64,000 nt of DNA from Breviolum minutum Mf 1.05b.01 (Eukaryota; Sar; Dinophyceae; Suessiales; Symbiodiniaceae): contig DF239899.1 of NCBI GenBank assembly GCA_000507305.1, positions 62,001 through 126,000 on the forward strand. Reading direction: 5' to 3'. A model generated the notes under the pieces. The model made no database searches. It saw nothing but the letters and a program-made list of their open reading frames with translations, and was not told the DNA's origin. Below, one piece after another: positions 25,848 to 36,727 of this stretch. Position 1 is the stretch's first letter. Every line of letters starts with the position of its first letter. A program made the translations under genes and the position numbers.

Positions 25848-26090
25848 ATCCCATCAAATCCATCGAATCCGCCCAGAAACTGATGGCAATCTGCACAAAA
25901 GCTTGCTTCGATGCCCAGGTCGCCACAACTTCCAAGACCTCCCAGTTTTTCACCGTTGGTTTTTTCATGGGCCCAAAGGCACCAGTCATAAGTAGGGGCC
26001 CAAAGAAGTCACTCCACTTATTTTCGGGGTGAAATCAAACCACGGAAACCTCATTTAAGAAGAAGATCATGTTTTTTTTGAAAAAAATCC

Positions 26091-26276
26091 TTGTTGTTGT
26101 TGTTGTTGTTGCTATTGTTGTGGTTATCATTTTTATTTGTAGTTGTTCTTCTTGTTGTTGCGATTATTCATGTGGTTCTCGTTGCTGCCTCCGCCGCAAA
26201 GTTCCGCACCGATCGAAGCAGGCTTGGTGGTCGAGCAGGCCTCCAAAGGGAGGAATGTGTGAGTGGAAGATACCTT
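26091..26276 (+). CDS. Possible signal-anchor exon from a GTT repeat
   Basis: The plus frame starts with a Leu run from a GTT microsatellite, then WLSFLFVVVLLVVAIIHVVL, then RTDRSRLGGRAGLQREE, and ends where a family A element begins. Low-complexity origin makes it uncertain. Confidence 0.25.
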
Positions 26277-26379
26277 GGTTGGTGGTTTCAAGTCAACCCC
26301 TTTGAAAAATATGAGTCAAACTGGGAATCTTACCCAAATATAGGGATGAGAATAAAAAATATTTGAAACCACCACCTAG
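26275..26379. repeat. Family A element
   Basis: Full copy directly after a possible coding stretch. Confidence 0.7.
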
Positions 26380-26692
26380 TACTCTGAAATCCCCCCTAAA
26401 AACAGCCACAGTTGCCTCAAAAAATGGTACCTTCCTATGTTTTCCAGGGTAGGCATGATTTATTTTCAGGGCACTTTTTGAGGAACGAGATGAGAAAGAA
26501 GTTAATCTTTTTGTTTTGTGGATGGTCCCTAGACGTCCAAAGGCTTGCTGATGTTTGGTATTCGGATCGCCTCAAAGTCATATCCACAGCGAGTGTACCC
26601 TTGAAAAATGGGAAATTTGTCAAATTTTGATCCTTTCAATCAATATCATTTCTGGGGGCAAAACATATTTTCCCAGGGGCAAAACCATTACC

Positions 26693-26789
26693 CATGGGAT
26701 CCATGGGACTGGAATCTCTATCTATATTTTATATTTGGTTGAGGTTCTTGGATGTAGACAAATATACCAGTCCCATGGATCCTTTGGGT
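26693..26789. repeat. Family B element
   Basis: Full copy, ends GGATCCATGGGACTGG and inverse. Confidence 0.65.
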
Positions 26790-26913
26790 ATTGAATGTAT
26801 TGAATGCCGCGACAGATGTGTATATATATATACACAATGTATACTTACTTGCATGTATGTATATAAAAAGAATATGTATTCATACCTACTGTTCATGAAT
26901 GAAATATCTTCCA

Positions 26914-26970
26914 ACTAGTTGGTGGGTTTTGTGCCACCCATCTGAAGTCAAATGAAGTTTCACCACCTAG
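26914..26970. repeat. Family A deletion derivative
   Basis: Only about 55 bp remain, with both ends (CTAGTTGGTGGG; TTTCACCACCTAG). Confidence 0.55.
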
Positions 26971-27017
26971 GTGTCTGAAGATGTTCCTTCTCTTGATGGA
27001 AGTAAGATGAAGGTTTC

Positions 27018-27520
27018 CTAAAATGGTGGCGGCTGTTGCCACAAATCACGATAGATGTGGAACCCTGCACCAACATGTACTGATCTTGTGATCTCTTCCA
27101 AGGTGCGGATCTCACGTTCTAACCTTGAATTGTGAGGAAATCGTTTGGCTAAAGTCGGTTCATGGATGAACCCTAAAGTCGAACAGGCTGCGCTAAACTC
27201 ACGTGCATTGTCGCTCTTGCAAACAATCATTGGTGTACTCTAAGCAATGGATTCGATGATGTGATGCGGACTGCTGCTCTCGATGCTACAGTTCCGCGTG
27301 TCACAGGCGCTGCTACTGCTTCACACTCTTCTTCAGATGAATGCACTGAGATTGTATCGTTGGTTGCACAACTCTCAATGTCCGAATTGTCCAAATCCAA
27401 ATCTGAACGTGAATGCACAAGTCTACGCAACCCTCCCACTTGTTCTCCGGAAAATTCCCTTGTTCCAGATACTCCAATCGCTCCTCGGCTTGCACCCTTC
27501 TGACCCGACGTTCTTGTCGG
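27018..27520 (-). mobile_element. Copia-type integrase fragment
   Basis: The minus strand reads MIVCKSDNAREFSAACSTLG, FIHEPTLAKRFPHNSRLERE, IRTLEEITRSVHVGAGFH. The D-N-A-R-E-F motif, the 'PHNS..ER' block and spacing match the integrase core of Copia elements. Upstream an acidic linker (NDTISVHSSEEECEAVAA) is reached through a TAG at 27240 and a frameshift near 27430. The reverse transcriptase is missing. It is a degenerate relic. Confidence 0.8.
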
Positions 27521-28437
27521 TAGGAGTCACTCAGCTCTTGAGTACCAGTCAGAAGATACCCAACAACTATTGGTTTTCCTACTAAAAATGACCATTTTGG
27601 GTTGTTTTGGGGGTACCACCATTTTAGGAAACACCCATATATGAAACCCTATGGAAAAACATGGAATATGTTGAATGTCAATTGCTTAGCGGATTTCTGA
27701 ACCATCAACAGTATCTCCATCATCAATTTCTAGATTTGTAGGGTGGAAGCCTAGAACAATCAACTTGAATACGTGTTTTTTGTTCTTGGTGTGAAAGTTG
27801 TGTTTTTGGTTGTGAATGGGTAGTTGCACTATAGTGCATCATGATTGTAGATTCCGACCCATCAACACTCCCATGATAAAATGGTAAACCAATCGCAATA
27901 ATTGGAAAACCATGTTGCATTACATCATATATGTTGTAATTCTCGCAGGATTCCAGCCGCCACCAGGATGACATTACTTTTTTAGAACCCTCATTTGTGA
28001 CGATTACTGGGGGGGGTAGATCCAATATATGTCACCTACCAAAACCCTAAACCAGGTTACATCTGTCCATGATCAACTTAAAGTGGCGCTGACGTCTTTT
28101 CGGTGTGATTTTTGTTAAGAGTTTGTGATGTTGAAAGAACCCTATGACACCTTACCCTCAAAAACGCTACCTCGTTGGTGGTTTTTGTGCCACCCATTTT
28201 TGTCAAAAAAAAACAAGCGCAAGTCTAAATTCGGCATCATGTTCCCCTTCCAAAAAACATGAAGTACAAAAAACAAATCTTAAACCACCTGGATTATAAC
28301 CCCATTGACTCACCATTTGTTGGGAAACCATAGGGAAGGCTGATGAAAAAGTGGTCATCTCAACATCTTTGAGGGATTCGTAATATTATTGGAACAAATT
28401 GGAACAGATTTCTACGTGCAAAATCAATAAATGGACA

Positions 28438-28537
28438 TCTGGTTGGTGGTTTCAACCCATTTGAAAAAAATGAGTCAAATTGGATCATTTCCCCAGGGAT
28501 CGGGGTGAAAATAAAAAATCTTTGAAACCACTACCTA
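28438..28537. repeat. Family A element
   Basis: Full copy. Confidence 0.65.
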
Positions 28538-29284
28538 GATAATGATTTACCAGGGTAGAAAGTTGAAAATAACCTTACGCAAACAAACATTTACACCACT
28601 GAATTTTAACAGCTCCGCCCTTTTCTACGTGCAAACCATATTATTTGAACATATTGGAACAGTTTTCTACCTGCAAAATCAATAAATGGACATGAATCGT
28701 GAAACCATAGGCATCTCTCACCCAACATGTGAACAAAAATCCCCAAGACCAAGGACGAGAACCTCCGTGGCAATCCCACAGCCCCAGTAGCGGCAGCAGT
28801 CGCTTCTTCTTGAGCCTAGCAATAAAAAAAAGGATCCCGAGAGGTTGGTGGTTTAGGGCATATAGGGGATGAAATACTGTTCAGTTATGTGGGGGTTACA
28901 TCATATGATTCATATGAAATAAAGATCCCTAGTAAACAAACAGTATTTCATGGAAAGTACAGGTTCTTTTTTCAACCAAGTTAAATGGGTGAGTCCAGTT
29001 TTGTGGGGATTATTTCATAAGCGATTCTAATCAAGGGTGAGTCCAGGGACCCCAAAGGACATGATTCTGGAATGGGAGTGGGATTGGGGAGTAGTATGGG
29101 AATGGGAGTCCCAAGCTTGCAGTTTTATTCTATACTGCAAGGAGCTGTTTAACCCCCCATGTTGGAGCCGTTTAGAAGGAGATATACCAAATGAATACCA
29201 ACTATATGAGGTGTATGAATGGAATGAATGGAATTGATTATTAAGGGGGCCCCCATCCCAAGGGTACCTTGCCATTTTCCATAT

Positions 29285-29692
29285 GACTGGATTTGTTCCA
29301 GACAAAAATGTCCTCCGGCTCAGCGCCCTCTTCTGACGCAGTGCTCGTCTTTGAAGATCCGTTCTTTGGTTGATATTTTGGATCTGGCTCCATGGACCAC
29401 ACGGCCAAGCCAGGACAATGAAGTCAGGCTCAGTCTCTTTGATATACTGCATGGCCTGTTCCTGGACTTCAGGAATCCTCAGGTCCCAGCCTGATTCAAT
29501 CGTCACAGGTTCCAGGGCTTGCCAACCTCTGGTCACCGCTACCTGGGACATCATACAACTCCACGTGAACACTTCCAGGATCTTCCAAACAATTGGCAAT
29601 CCTCTTGGAATCTTCTTCACGACATAGGCTTGATTGCCTTCTTTCTTTTCATCAGCCTCACTCTTGGCTGCCTCGGGGTGAAATAACTCCAT
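29285..29692 (-). mobile_element. Dinoflagellate-type retrotransposon polyprotein fragment
   Basis: The minus frame includes LEVFTWSCMMSQVAVTRGWQ, ALEPVTIESGWDLRIPEVQE, EPDFIVLAWPCGPWS and NQRTDLQRRALRQKR. I know this pattern from the many retroelement polyproteins of dinoflagellate genomes (family memory, not a search). The fragment is about 135 residues without the rest of a polyprotein, and the frame runs into unrelated repeat sequence at its 3' end, so it is a dead relic. Confidence 0.75.
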
Positions 29693-30239
29693 ATGTAACC
29701 ACTGGGGCTCATCTTGTACAAATCCAGTGGATCAAAAAGGACAAAAATCACTCCATCTTCTCAGTAAGTACTACACCATGGAAGTCAAAGACTATATAAC
29801 ACTAACATATGTCTCAATTCTCAATGATTACTATTCCCTACTACCTGTGGTGAAAAAATGCCTTTGGTGAAAACCTGATTTCTTACAACAGTCTTTGAAC
29901 TTATATGTATGCAGGGGCAAATCCCGAAAAAAACACTGTCCTAATCCCAAATGTTCAAATCATTTTTGAGAGTTGATTCCCTTCAAAACAAAACTCACTT
30001 AGCCAATAGAACCCTGAAATATATAAAAGTTTGAACTTTATTTTCCCTACTAAATATGTAATCCCAAAAAGTTTAAAGTTTTGCCATTGCCCAAGTAAGA
30101 AAACACAAAAAAACAACATCATCTCCAGCTCCGTGAACCGTGCTGTGCCAGCTTCCCAGTACTTTTGGACAACCGAACACTTCAACCCTCGGCTTTCAAC
30201 AAACGTGTGGTATGACTGGACCCCAAAACCACAGCTATA

Positions 30240-30690
30240 GACACCATACCTTCGCGGGGGGAATTTGGAAGTCTAGGGGTCGAGCCAATTTGGAACAACA
30301 TCCCCTGCCAATATGTAGACCGGAACCCCGGAAGCCCATGTGCTTCAAGGTAGATTCTTCAGAACAAAACGTTGTTCATGTCGACGAGTCCATGAAAAAC
30401 ACAGCTTCCAGTCGAGTCATGGGAATCAAACAAGCACAAATAATTCACTGTCCGAAAACTAACGCCCGATTTCCCTCAAAATGATGGGACAGGGAAAAGG
30501 AAATTGCGGCAAACCAACTATGGGGATGCTTGGTTTCCATGTAAAGTTTTTGCGTTTTTTGCGTGTAACGTATATCATTTAATCATCATCAAAAGCAAAA
30601 CTGCAAGGTTTTCCCTCTTGTAGGCATTTACCTTCAGAAAGCCAGATGGTTTTGAGCGCAGCCAGTCTCAATGGGCGTATGCTAGTATGC
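30240..30690. other. No firm feature
   Basis: A plus-strand frame across 30140-30484 is open but reads through a family M-like repeat and lacks protein-like composition. A short duplicated phrase (TTTGAGCGCAGCCA) occurs at 30651 and 30707. Confidence 0.4.
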
Positions 30691-30839
30691 TCAGCGTATA
30701 AAAGGGATTTGAGCGCAGCCAAAGATCAACGAATCAAACCTCCATAGTCTGCAACCATCAATGACGGGAATCCTGAAACAAAGGGTATGTTCTACTATTG
30801 GGTTGACGAGTTTATCTCCTAAAACAGGGAACATATTAT

Positions 30840-30952
30840 GGGTGTTTCCGAAAATAGTGGGTTTTCCCCCCAAATCATCCATTAAAAAATAGGCTTTTCC
30901 ATTATAAGTTACATCCGTTTTGGGGGTTTTCCCCCTATTTTTGGAAACACCC
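30840..30952. repeat. Family J element
   Basis: Ends GGGTGTTTCC.AAAATAG and inverse, with an inner TTATAATGGAAA-type core. Other copies: 27560-27645, 31111-31212, 39448-39558, 44180-44284. Confidence 0.7.
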
Positions 30953-31304
30953 AATATGGAAGTTTGGCACCACCCCACTTGCGAAAAATCTGTGCAGATT
31001 CTTGCCACGCCTTCTCAGCCCACCATAGCATGACATTCAAGGTCCGCACTAATGCCTTATAGCAATGTCGTTGTAAGGCTTTCCAAGGTTTGGAATTTGG
31101 AGAAACAGTTGGGTGTTTCCAAAAATAGGGGTACCCCAAAATGGATGGTTTATGATGGAAACCTCTATTAAAATGGATGATTTGGGGGTACCCATAATTT
31201 TTGGAAACACCCAGTTGGAAAAACAATGCCATTTACTTGGATTTGCTTAATTCAGGTGCTTGGGAAAAGTAAAACAGATTTTCCCAAATTGGTGGTTTAA
31301 TAAT

Positions 31305-31408
31305 CTGGTTGGTGGTTGAACCAACCCCTTTGAAAAATATGATCGTCATATTTGGATCATTTCCCCAGGTAGGGGTGAAAATAAAAAATGTTTGAAACCA
31401 CCACCTAG
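31305..31408. repeat. Family A element
   Basis: Full copy. The 3' flank (TTTACCAGGGTAGAAAGT) is shared with the copy at 28438, so both sit in copies of one older repeat. Confidence 0.65.
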
Positions 31409-31461
31409 TAATGCTTTACCAGGGTAGAAAGTAACAAATCACCTTGCGCAAACACACATTT

Positions 31462-31574
31462 ACACCACTGAATTTTAACAGCTCCACCCTTTGAAAGGAC
31501 CGGGACCCAAAAGTAAGGATACTCTTCCAAGAAACCATTTTTTGGGGGCGAACTATTAAACTTCCGGGGTGTAA
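31462..31574. repeat. Family E element
   Basis: Family E has CACCCCCGAAGTTTAACAG-like ends and a GGGGCGAGCTGTTAAAC right end. Other copies: 34276-34390, 43328-43448, 50786-50896, 61250-61351. Confidence 0.6.
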
Positions 31575-32415
31575 GCAAAGGAAAGCAAACACAATCCAAT
31601 CAAATCGGAAATACCAAGCCATATTCTTACCAAATCTTTTTTTCATCGTGATTTTAGATAGGCAAAAAGGATCAAACATGACCAAGAAATACAAATCCAA
31701 GTTTTTTACATAATGTCTAAAGTAAAGTCTATACTTAAATCCATTTCCAAGTGAGCAAATACCATCAAAATGGTGGATCGTTCATTGCCCCGTACAATAA
31801 TATGCATATATATGGTATATGTGCTTACATTTGCTTGGTCCTTTGTGGTAAAGGTAGGTAAATATACCATGATACATCTGGCCACATTATAATATTTCAC
31901 CAACCTAGATTTCCCTGAAATAAGGGGTCCCATTTCCCTTCCCTCACCTAGCGGTCATGTAGTCAGGACATGCGAGGTAGCGATGAAATTTGACCAGGTA
32001 CATGAGATACTATAGATGGGTGTCAGATTGCCATACATTTCTCTGAATCTGATGCTGAAGTTCCCAAGACTCCGACGCAAGTTCCCAAGTTTTAGTGCTA
32101 TGTTCCCAAGTTTCCAGCAAGATGGGTGGTGCTATGTTTCACCATCCTTACGGTACCTATAGTTATCTAGTTACCCTGGCTCCAGCACATTCATAGTTCT
32201 AGATACCCATAGCTTGATAGACAAATGATATTGATGATGGGGGCCAACCTCATTTCCTGCCAACGGAATAGACTCGACAGATCCAAGTTGACAGTAAACC
32301 TTGTCACATCAACGCGGTCACGATCTGACAAGAAACCAGAAGCAATGAACCTAAAGCCAAACTGCCTGACAGATGGCCGGAATACATCGCAATTCATGCA
32401 TTGACACGTTAAACA

Positions 32416-32521
32416 TACTGTTGATGGAAGAAATCCTGCACCACCTGGGATGTATAAAACCTTGGAAATAATGGGATAAACTACCTATCAACTGGTGCAG
32501 GATTTTTTCCATCAACAGTAG
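32416..32521. repeat. Family H element
   Basis: Ends TACTGTTGATGGAAGAAATC and inverse, with TGCACCACCTGGGATGTA / AACTGGTGCAGGAT. Other copies at 20306-20416, 42230-42350 (variant) and 45010-45134 (variant). Confidence 0.7.
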
Positions 32522-32814
32522 TTCTCATAGTCAGTTGTGAAGAAGTGCTCGGCAGCATCAAAGCTAGTTTCCATTCAAGATCTCACTCCCTAGTTGGGAA
32601 AAACCTCTACTATTGCCAAGTCAACCTCGATGCATCTTTTCCCCCCAAGGTTTATGGTGGTGAACATACCACAAAAAATCTTTAAGAACCACCTCGCGCT
32701 AGCTGGTATATATGCAAGTGGCTTCCATCTCCCCAGCAAGATTTCTCGTGCTAAAAAGGACGGGTGATTGTGTGGGCAACCTTTCTATCTTGGAAAATGT
32801 AATCATGCACCCTT

Positions 32815-32947
32815 ACTTGGAGGATCATCCCACTTAGTAAGTGGTTGGTTAAGGGGGTTACAAGCCATTTAGAACTAGACAACCCGACTTTGGGGACTTC
32901 ATAACCATGGTTGCTAACCACTTACTAAGTGGGATGATCCTCCAAGT
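32815..32947. repeat. Family C element
   Basis: Best family C copy: CTTGGAGGATCATCCCACTT and its inverse, with AAGTGGTTGG / CTAACCACTTACTAAG inside. Confidence 0.75.
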
Positions 32948-32984
32948 TGGGCATCAACAACAATTCAATCACCATGAATTTCTT

Positions 32985-33089
32985 GCCCTCCGTGAAACTA
33001 ACGTAGCACCTGAAACTGGATGGTTGGAATACTAGTTTCCTTTTGGAATACACTATTTTCAGGGCCTATGTTAGTTTTAGGGAGGGTAG
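32985..33089. repeat. Family D element
   Basis: Full copy. Confidence 0.65.
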
Positions 33090-33180
33090 CAAAAAAGAAC
33101 TTGTCTGTTGGGTGAGGATTCACCAACTGAACCCACCCTTTTCAATTAAAATTCTTCAGATGACCTAATTAGCCATATCA

Positions 33181-33264
33181 CCCATGGGAATGGTATATTC
33201 ACCAACATTTATCACATAAATTCTACCAAATATAGGTAAATATAGCATGCATGGATGCTATGGG
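33181..33264. repeat. Family B element
   Basis: Full copy. Confidence 0.6.
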
Positions 33265-33302
33265 TTACATAAGTTATATACAATTAATCTTTTCAACAAA
33301 AC

Positions 33303-33589
33303 TGCCCACGTTCGCCCCACTCAAGATTCGCGGACACCGAATATTGGCCAGGATTGTTTAAAAACATTGCTGCCAAACAAAGGTGTTCCAACGGGAATAT
33401 TGTTGGCCAACTAGGGTGTGGCAAAAAAAACGTTCCCATGGCATTTCCAAGTCAACTGGAAAGAATGATTTTGAAAGCTTCCAAGGTGGTCATCCCAATG
33501 GTTTTGCTGTCTCACTTGTATAGCTTACAAACCTATCAAGCCTACTTGGACGAAGTTCCCCCCAAAAAAACACACATCGTCATTTGGCG
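33303..33589 (+). CDS. Plus-strand exon with GTGAGT donor
   Basis: The frame is open over about 95 codons, with SRFADTEYWPGLFKNIAAKQ, KNVPMAFPSQLERMILKASK and LLSHLYSLQTYQAYLDEVPP, and ends at GGCG|GTGAGTTTT. It is one of few plus-strand candidates. No family is recognised. Confidence 0.45.
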
Positions 33590-33654
33590 GTGAGTTTTAT
33601 CATTCACCATTTTAGAAAGGAAAGAAACAAGCAATAAACAAATTTCAAGCACAT

Positions 33655-34248
33655 TTAATTTGCAAATCCGAAAAACTGCAATCTCAAAAGTTTAACTCCG
33701 TTCTCATGCACCAAGCATTCCCTTGCTTTGCAAACAAGCTTGTGTTTTTCAACACAAAGCTGCCAGCATCCACATGGGCTCTCGACCATGCCCCTGTCGG
33801 CACATCCCACCACAACCCTTGTCGAAGTTCTGCTTGAGAGTTCCGGGAAGCCATCATTTCCCCAAGCTTTGAAACCACTTCTGCGGCTTCCAGTCGCATG
33901 TCGCCAAGAGCCGGCCTTAGTCGGCGTTCTCTTGCCAGCTTTCCTGGGGTTGAGACCCCACATAGAATCCAGCTGCGCAGTTGTCCATACTGCCAGCCCA
34001 ATCCGAGGTCCACCGATTGTCTGGTGACAACTCAAAGTAGTTGCGCTGATACGAAGCCACCAAATCATCTTCACCTTGACCCTGCAGCCAAAAGCCTTGG
34101 ACCAAAAGAGGGAAAATGCCACACGCGGTAAGAGCCTGGATCCATAAAACAATGTCTGCAAGACAGGCATGAGCTCTGCTTTCTTCAAATGTTTTTGGGT
34201 CACCTTCCAAACTCCGCTTCTCCACGCTACGACACGGTCAGTCAACAC
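33655..34248 (-). CDS. Uninterrupted ~600 bp coding block with a frameshift
   Basis: The minus strand is open in two frames that hand over near 33930. The first part includes ADIVLWIQALTACGIFPLLV and NRWTSDWAGSMDNCAAGFYV; the second reads ALGDMRLEAAEVVSKLGEMM, ASRNSQAELRQGLWWDVPTG and AHVDAGSFVLKNTSLFAKQG. No element of families A-N interrupts it, unlike most exons here. That suggests a retro-inserted copy or part of a mobile element with a recent frameshift. I do not recognise the protein. Confidence 0.45.
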   Translation of the reverse strand: MLTDRVVAWRSGVWKVTQKHLKKAELMPVLQTLFYGSRLLPRVAFSLFWSKAFGCRVKVKMIWWLRISATTLSCHQTIGGPRIGLAVWTTAQLDSMWGLNPRKAGKRTPTKAGSWRHATGSRRSGFKAWGNDGFPELSSRTSTRVVVGCADRGMVESPCGCWQLCVEKHKLVCKARECLVHENGVKLLRLQFFGFAN

Positions 34249-34543
34249 CTGTGGCTCGGGGCACTAGTTAACTATATACACCCCCGAAGTTTAACATTTC
34301 GCCATTAAAAAAACAACTATCTCAAAAGGGAAAGGATCATCTTCCAGCCCTTTCCATTTTCAGGGGAGAGCTGGTTTTGGGGAATATATCCGGTTTGTCT
34401 TCTATTTTGGGGGTTGAACCCTCCAAAACAAGGTCTTTTCCAATCAAAACAAGGGTCATTTGGGTTTCAGGTATATAATGTATCTATTATATTTCAAAGT
34501 CACGAGCCTTATTCATGTGTGTTTTTGTTTTGTGTTGCTTCAG

Positions 34544-34575
34544 CTGATTCCCATCAGAAAGACACTCAATGTCCG
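34544..34575 (+). CDS. 32 nt micro-exon candidate
   Basis: It is preceded by a long pyrimidine tract and GCTTCAG and followed by GTATGT. Coding frame is unknown. It could follow the plus-strand exon at 33.3-33.6 kb. Confidence 0.35.
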
Positions 34576-34680
34576 GTATGTCTAAAAGAAACAGTATAAT
34601 TATACAATTACATTTCTACCGATCTATCCACCCAAAAGGACCCTTATTTTTAGGGACAAAAAAAACATCATACCCACACC

Positions 34681-34768
34681 ATCCATGTATGGCTTGCTAT
34701 ATTTACCTACATTTGGTTGATTTTTATGGTAAATGTAGGTAAATATACCATACATGGATGCTATGGGA
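34681..34768. repeat. Family B element
   Basis: Well-preserved copy (TATATTTACCTACATTTGG and its inverse). Confidence 0.7.
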
Positions 34769-34974
34769 TACAAAATCATGGGTATTTTCGAAAAAATCAA
34801 GGTTCCCATTCGGGCCTGCGTGATATCTCAGACCCACTTGGATGGCAATAGGTACTAACTGACCCGAACGATGTCCATCCGCCGGACCTTTTGGCGGGTG
34901 GAAGTTTGGCGTTTCTACTTGGAGGAGTGGTGAAAAAAACAAGAGAAAAGAGTAGTTGGAAGATGATCTCTATC

Positions 34975-35073
34975 TAGTTGGTGGTTTCAACCCATCTGAA
35001 ACATATGCTCGTCAAATTGGAAATCTTCCCCAGGGATCGGGGTGAAAATAAAAAATGAGGTGCCACCACCTAG
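34975..35073. repeat. Family A element
   Basis: Full copy with CTAG ends. Confidence 0.65.
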
Positions 35074-35380
35074 CTACTGGTATGTTTTATTCTGAAGTCC
35101 GTGGAAGCTAACTTAGCAACATTCCATACTTGTAGCTTGTGACTTGTAGAAAAGTATGAGAAAGTGTACAAATCACATAACACCAAAGTGAAGTCGTCCA
35201 GTGGCGTTTTTTTAAATTACACTCTCCCAAAATAGTGGTTGAATAAAGGGGCCGAAATAAACCAATCTCCATGATAGTTGCAACATCTATACATCTCCCA
35301 TGAAGGGCAATGAAGGGTCTATATGAATTATATAAACCGAGCTGATGGTTCAGAAAACCAGCCAACCGGGTTGAACTTCA

Positions 35381-35531
35381 TGGAGGATCATCCCACTTGG
35401 TAAGTAGTCAAAAACCCCCATGTATAAACAGCTTTAGGCCGTTTGGAAGCGCAACAACCCCAGTTTAAGGGACTTACTCACCATGGTCATTAACCACTTA
35501 CTGTACTAGTCCTGGGATAATCCTCCAAGCC
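35381..35531. repeat. Family C element
   Basis: Full copy. Confidence 0.65.
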
Positions 35532-35724
35532 GGTAGCTTCTTCCACTATTTACAGGGTTTGTTTAATCATCCCAGGTGAGCCACGAAAAAAAACCCTTAC
35601 TACTTTCCATTATACTGTTTGTTTAATAGGGATCTTATAATGGTGTATTATAATGCCTATATAACTGGGGAGTATAATGCCCTTATATACCCCAACCAAC
35701 CAGGTTTTTTTTCATTTCTCAGGT

Positions 35725-35850
35725 GGTGATTGCCGCGTGAAACTTCAAACTTACCCGTATGTGGAAGTGAACCCTGCTGAAAGTACAACTCGATACTACC
35801 TCTGGTGCCATGACTGGTCCAACATTGTTTCTTTTCCTCTTCCCTAAGAA
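35725..35850 (-). CDS. Exon candidate
   Basis: The minus frame reads MILREEEKKQCWTSHGTRGS, IELYFQQGSLPHTGKFEVSR, bounded below by a family K element. Borders are approximate. Confidence 0.4.
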
Positions 35851-36094
35851 TCATGAAGGACTCTCCAACAGGGGTCATTATATTACCAACCCAAACAATG
35901 CATTGTTATAAGGGAAATCCCTTCAAAATTACCCGCAAAATTGTATGGTTTGATTCCCCCCAAATGGGTAATTTAATGACCCCGTCCAAAAGAGAGGAAT
36001 TGTTTGACTCTGTTTTTTGTGGGAGGATTCTGGGATTGGATGTCCAAACTGCCACCAGTGACAGCTGAAATCTTGGTTGATTCTTATGTTTGAT

Positions 36095-36190
36095 TCTTTG
36101 TTGGAATCGCTCACGAACACACCCAAGGATCATGTAAGAAAGGAGTAAATTGGAAAAGATACAACAAAAATCACTTTGAACCATCTTGAC
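36095..36190 (-). CDS. Exon candidate
   Basis: The minus frame reads MVQSDFCCIFSNLLLSYMIL, GCVRERFQQRIKH. The remainder of the frame enters a repeat also present near 5350-5400 (CTGGGATTGGATGTCC / GCCACCAGTGACA). Confidence 0.35.
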
Positions 36191-36378
36191 ATTCTAATAA
36201 CATACAATTCAGATTCATGTCTACCCTTGATATTTTAACAAACCATAATTCAGATTCATGTCTACATTCCATGTATATATATAAATTATATACATACCAA
36301 AAAAAAAGTCCTCACTTTCCCATCATCTAACTCGAGCTTCATCCTCCACCCAAACACAACATTCACCAATTCACCAAC

Positions 36379-36549
36379 CTCGGCCATACCAGTGACTGGC
36401 AGCATAAGCCACTGCAAAGGTAGATAGGCCTGGATACCGGGGGTGGTTTTTTGGGAGGATGAGTTGCGTGTGTGGTTGAAAGGTGAGTTTGGTTGAAATC
36501 AAGGTGGGGCCAGAGCAGAGCCATAGACTCCATGGACCTTGCATCCGAC
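36379..36549 (-). CDS. Exon, unknown protein
   Basis: The exon lies between CATCAACAG|GTCGG and GCCGAG|GTTGGT. It reads RMQGPWSLWLCSGPTLISTK, LTFQPHTQLILPKNHPRYPG, LSTFAVAYAASHWYGR. A family G element lies upstream. It may be a further exon of the 36.7-37.5 kb gene if that gene does not stop at its TAA. Confidence 0.5.
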
Positions 36550-36727
36550 CTGTTGATGGTTTAACAAACCCTTGGAATATCACCATTTTCAATAGGAAAT
36601 ACATCGACTCAAATTGTGCATGTTTCAGCCAGCATATATGTTAGTTTACCGGAGCGGCTCCCACACAATCTGTTGCTGAAACCACCCTCCGGAATTCCTC
36701 ATAGAATATCAACGAAAATTTCAACTC

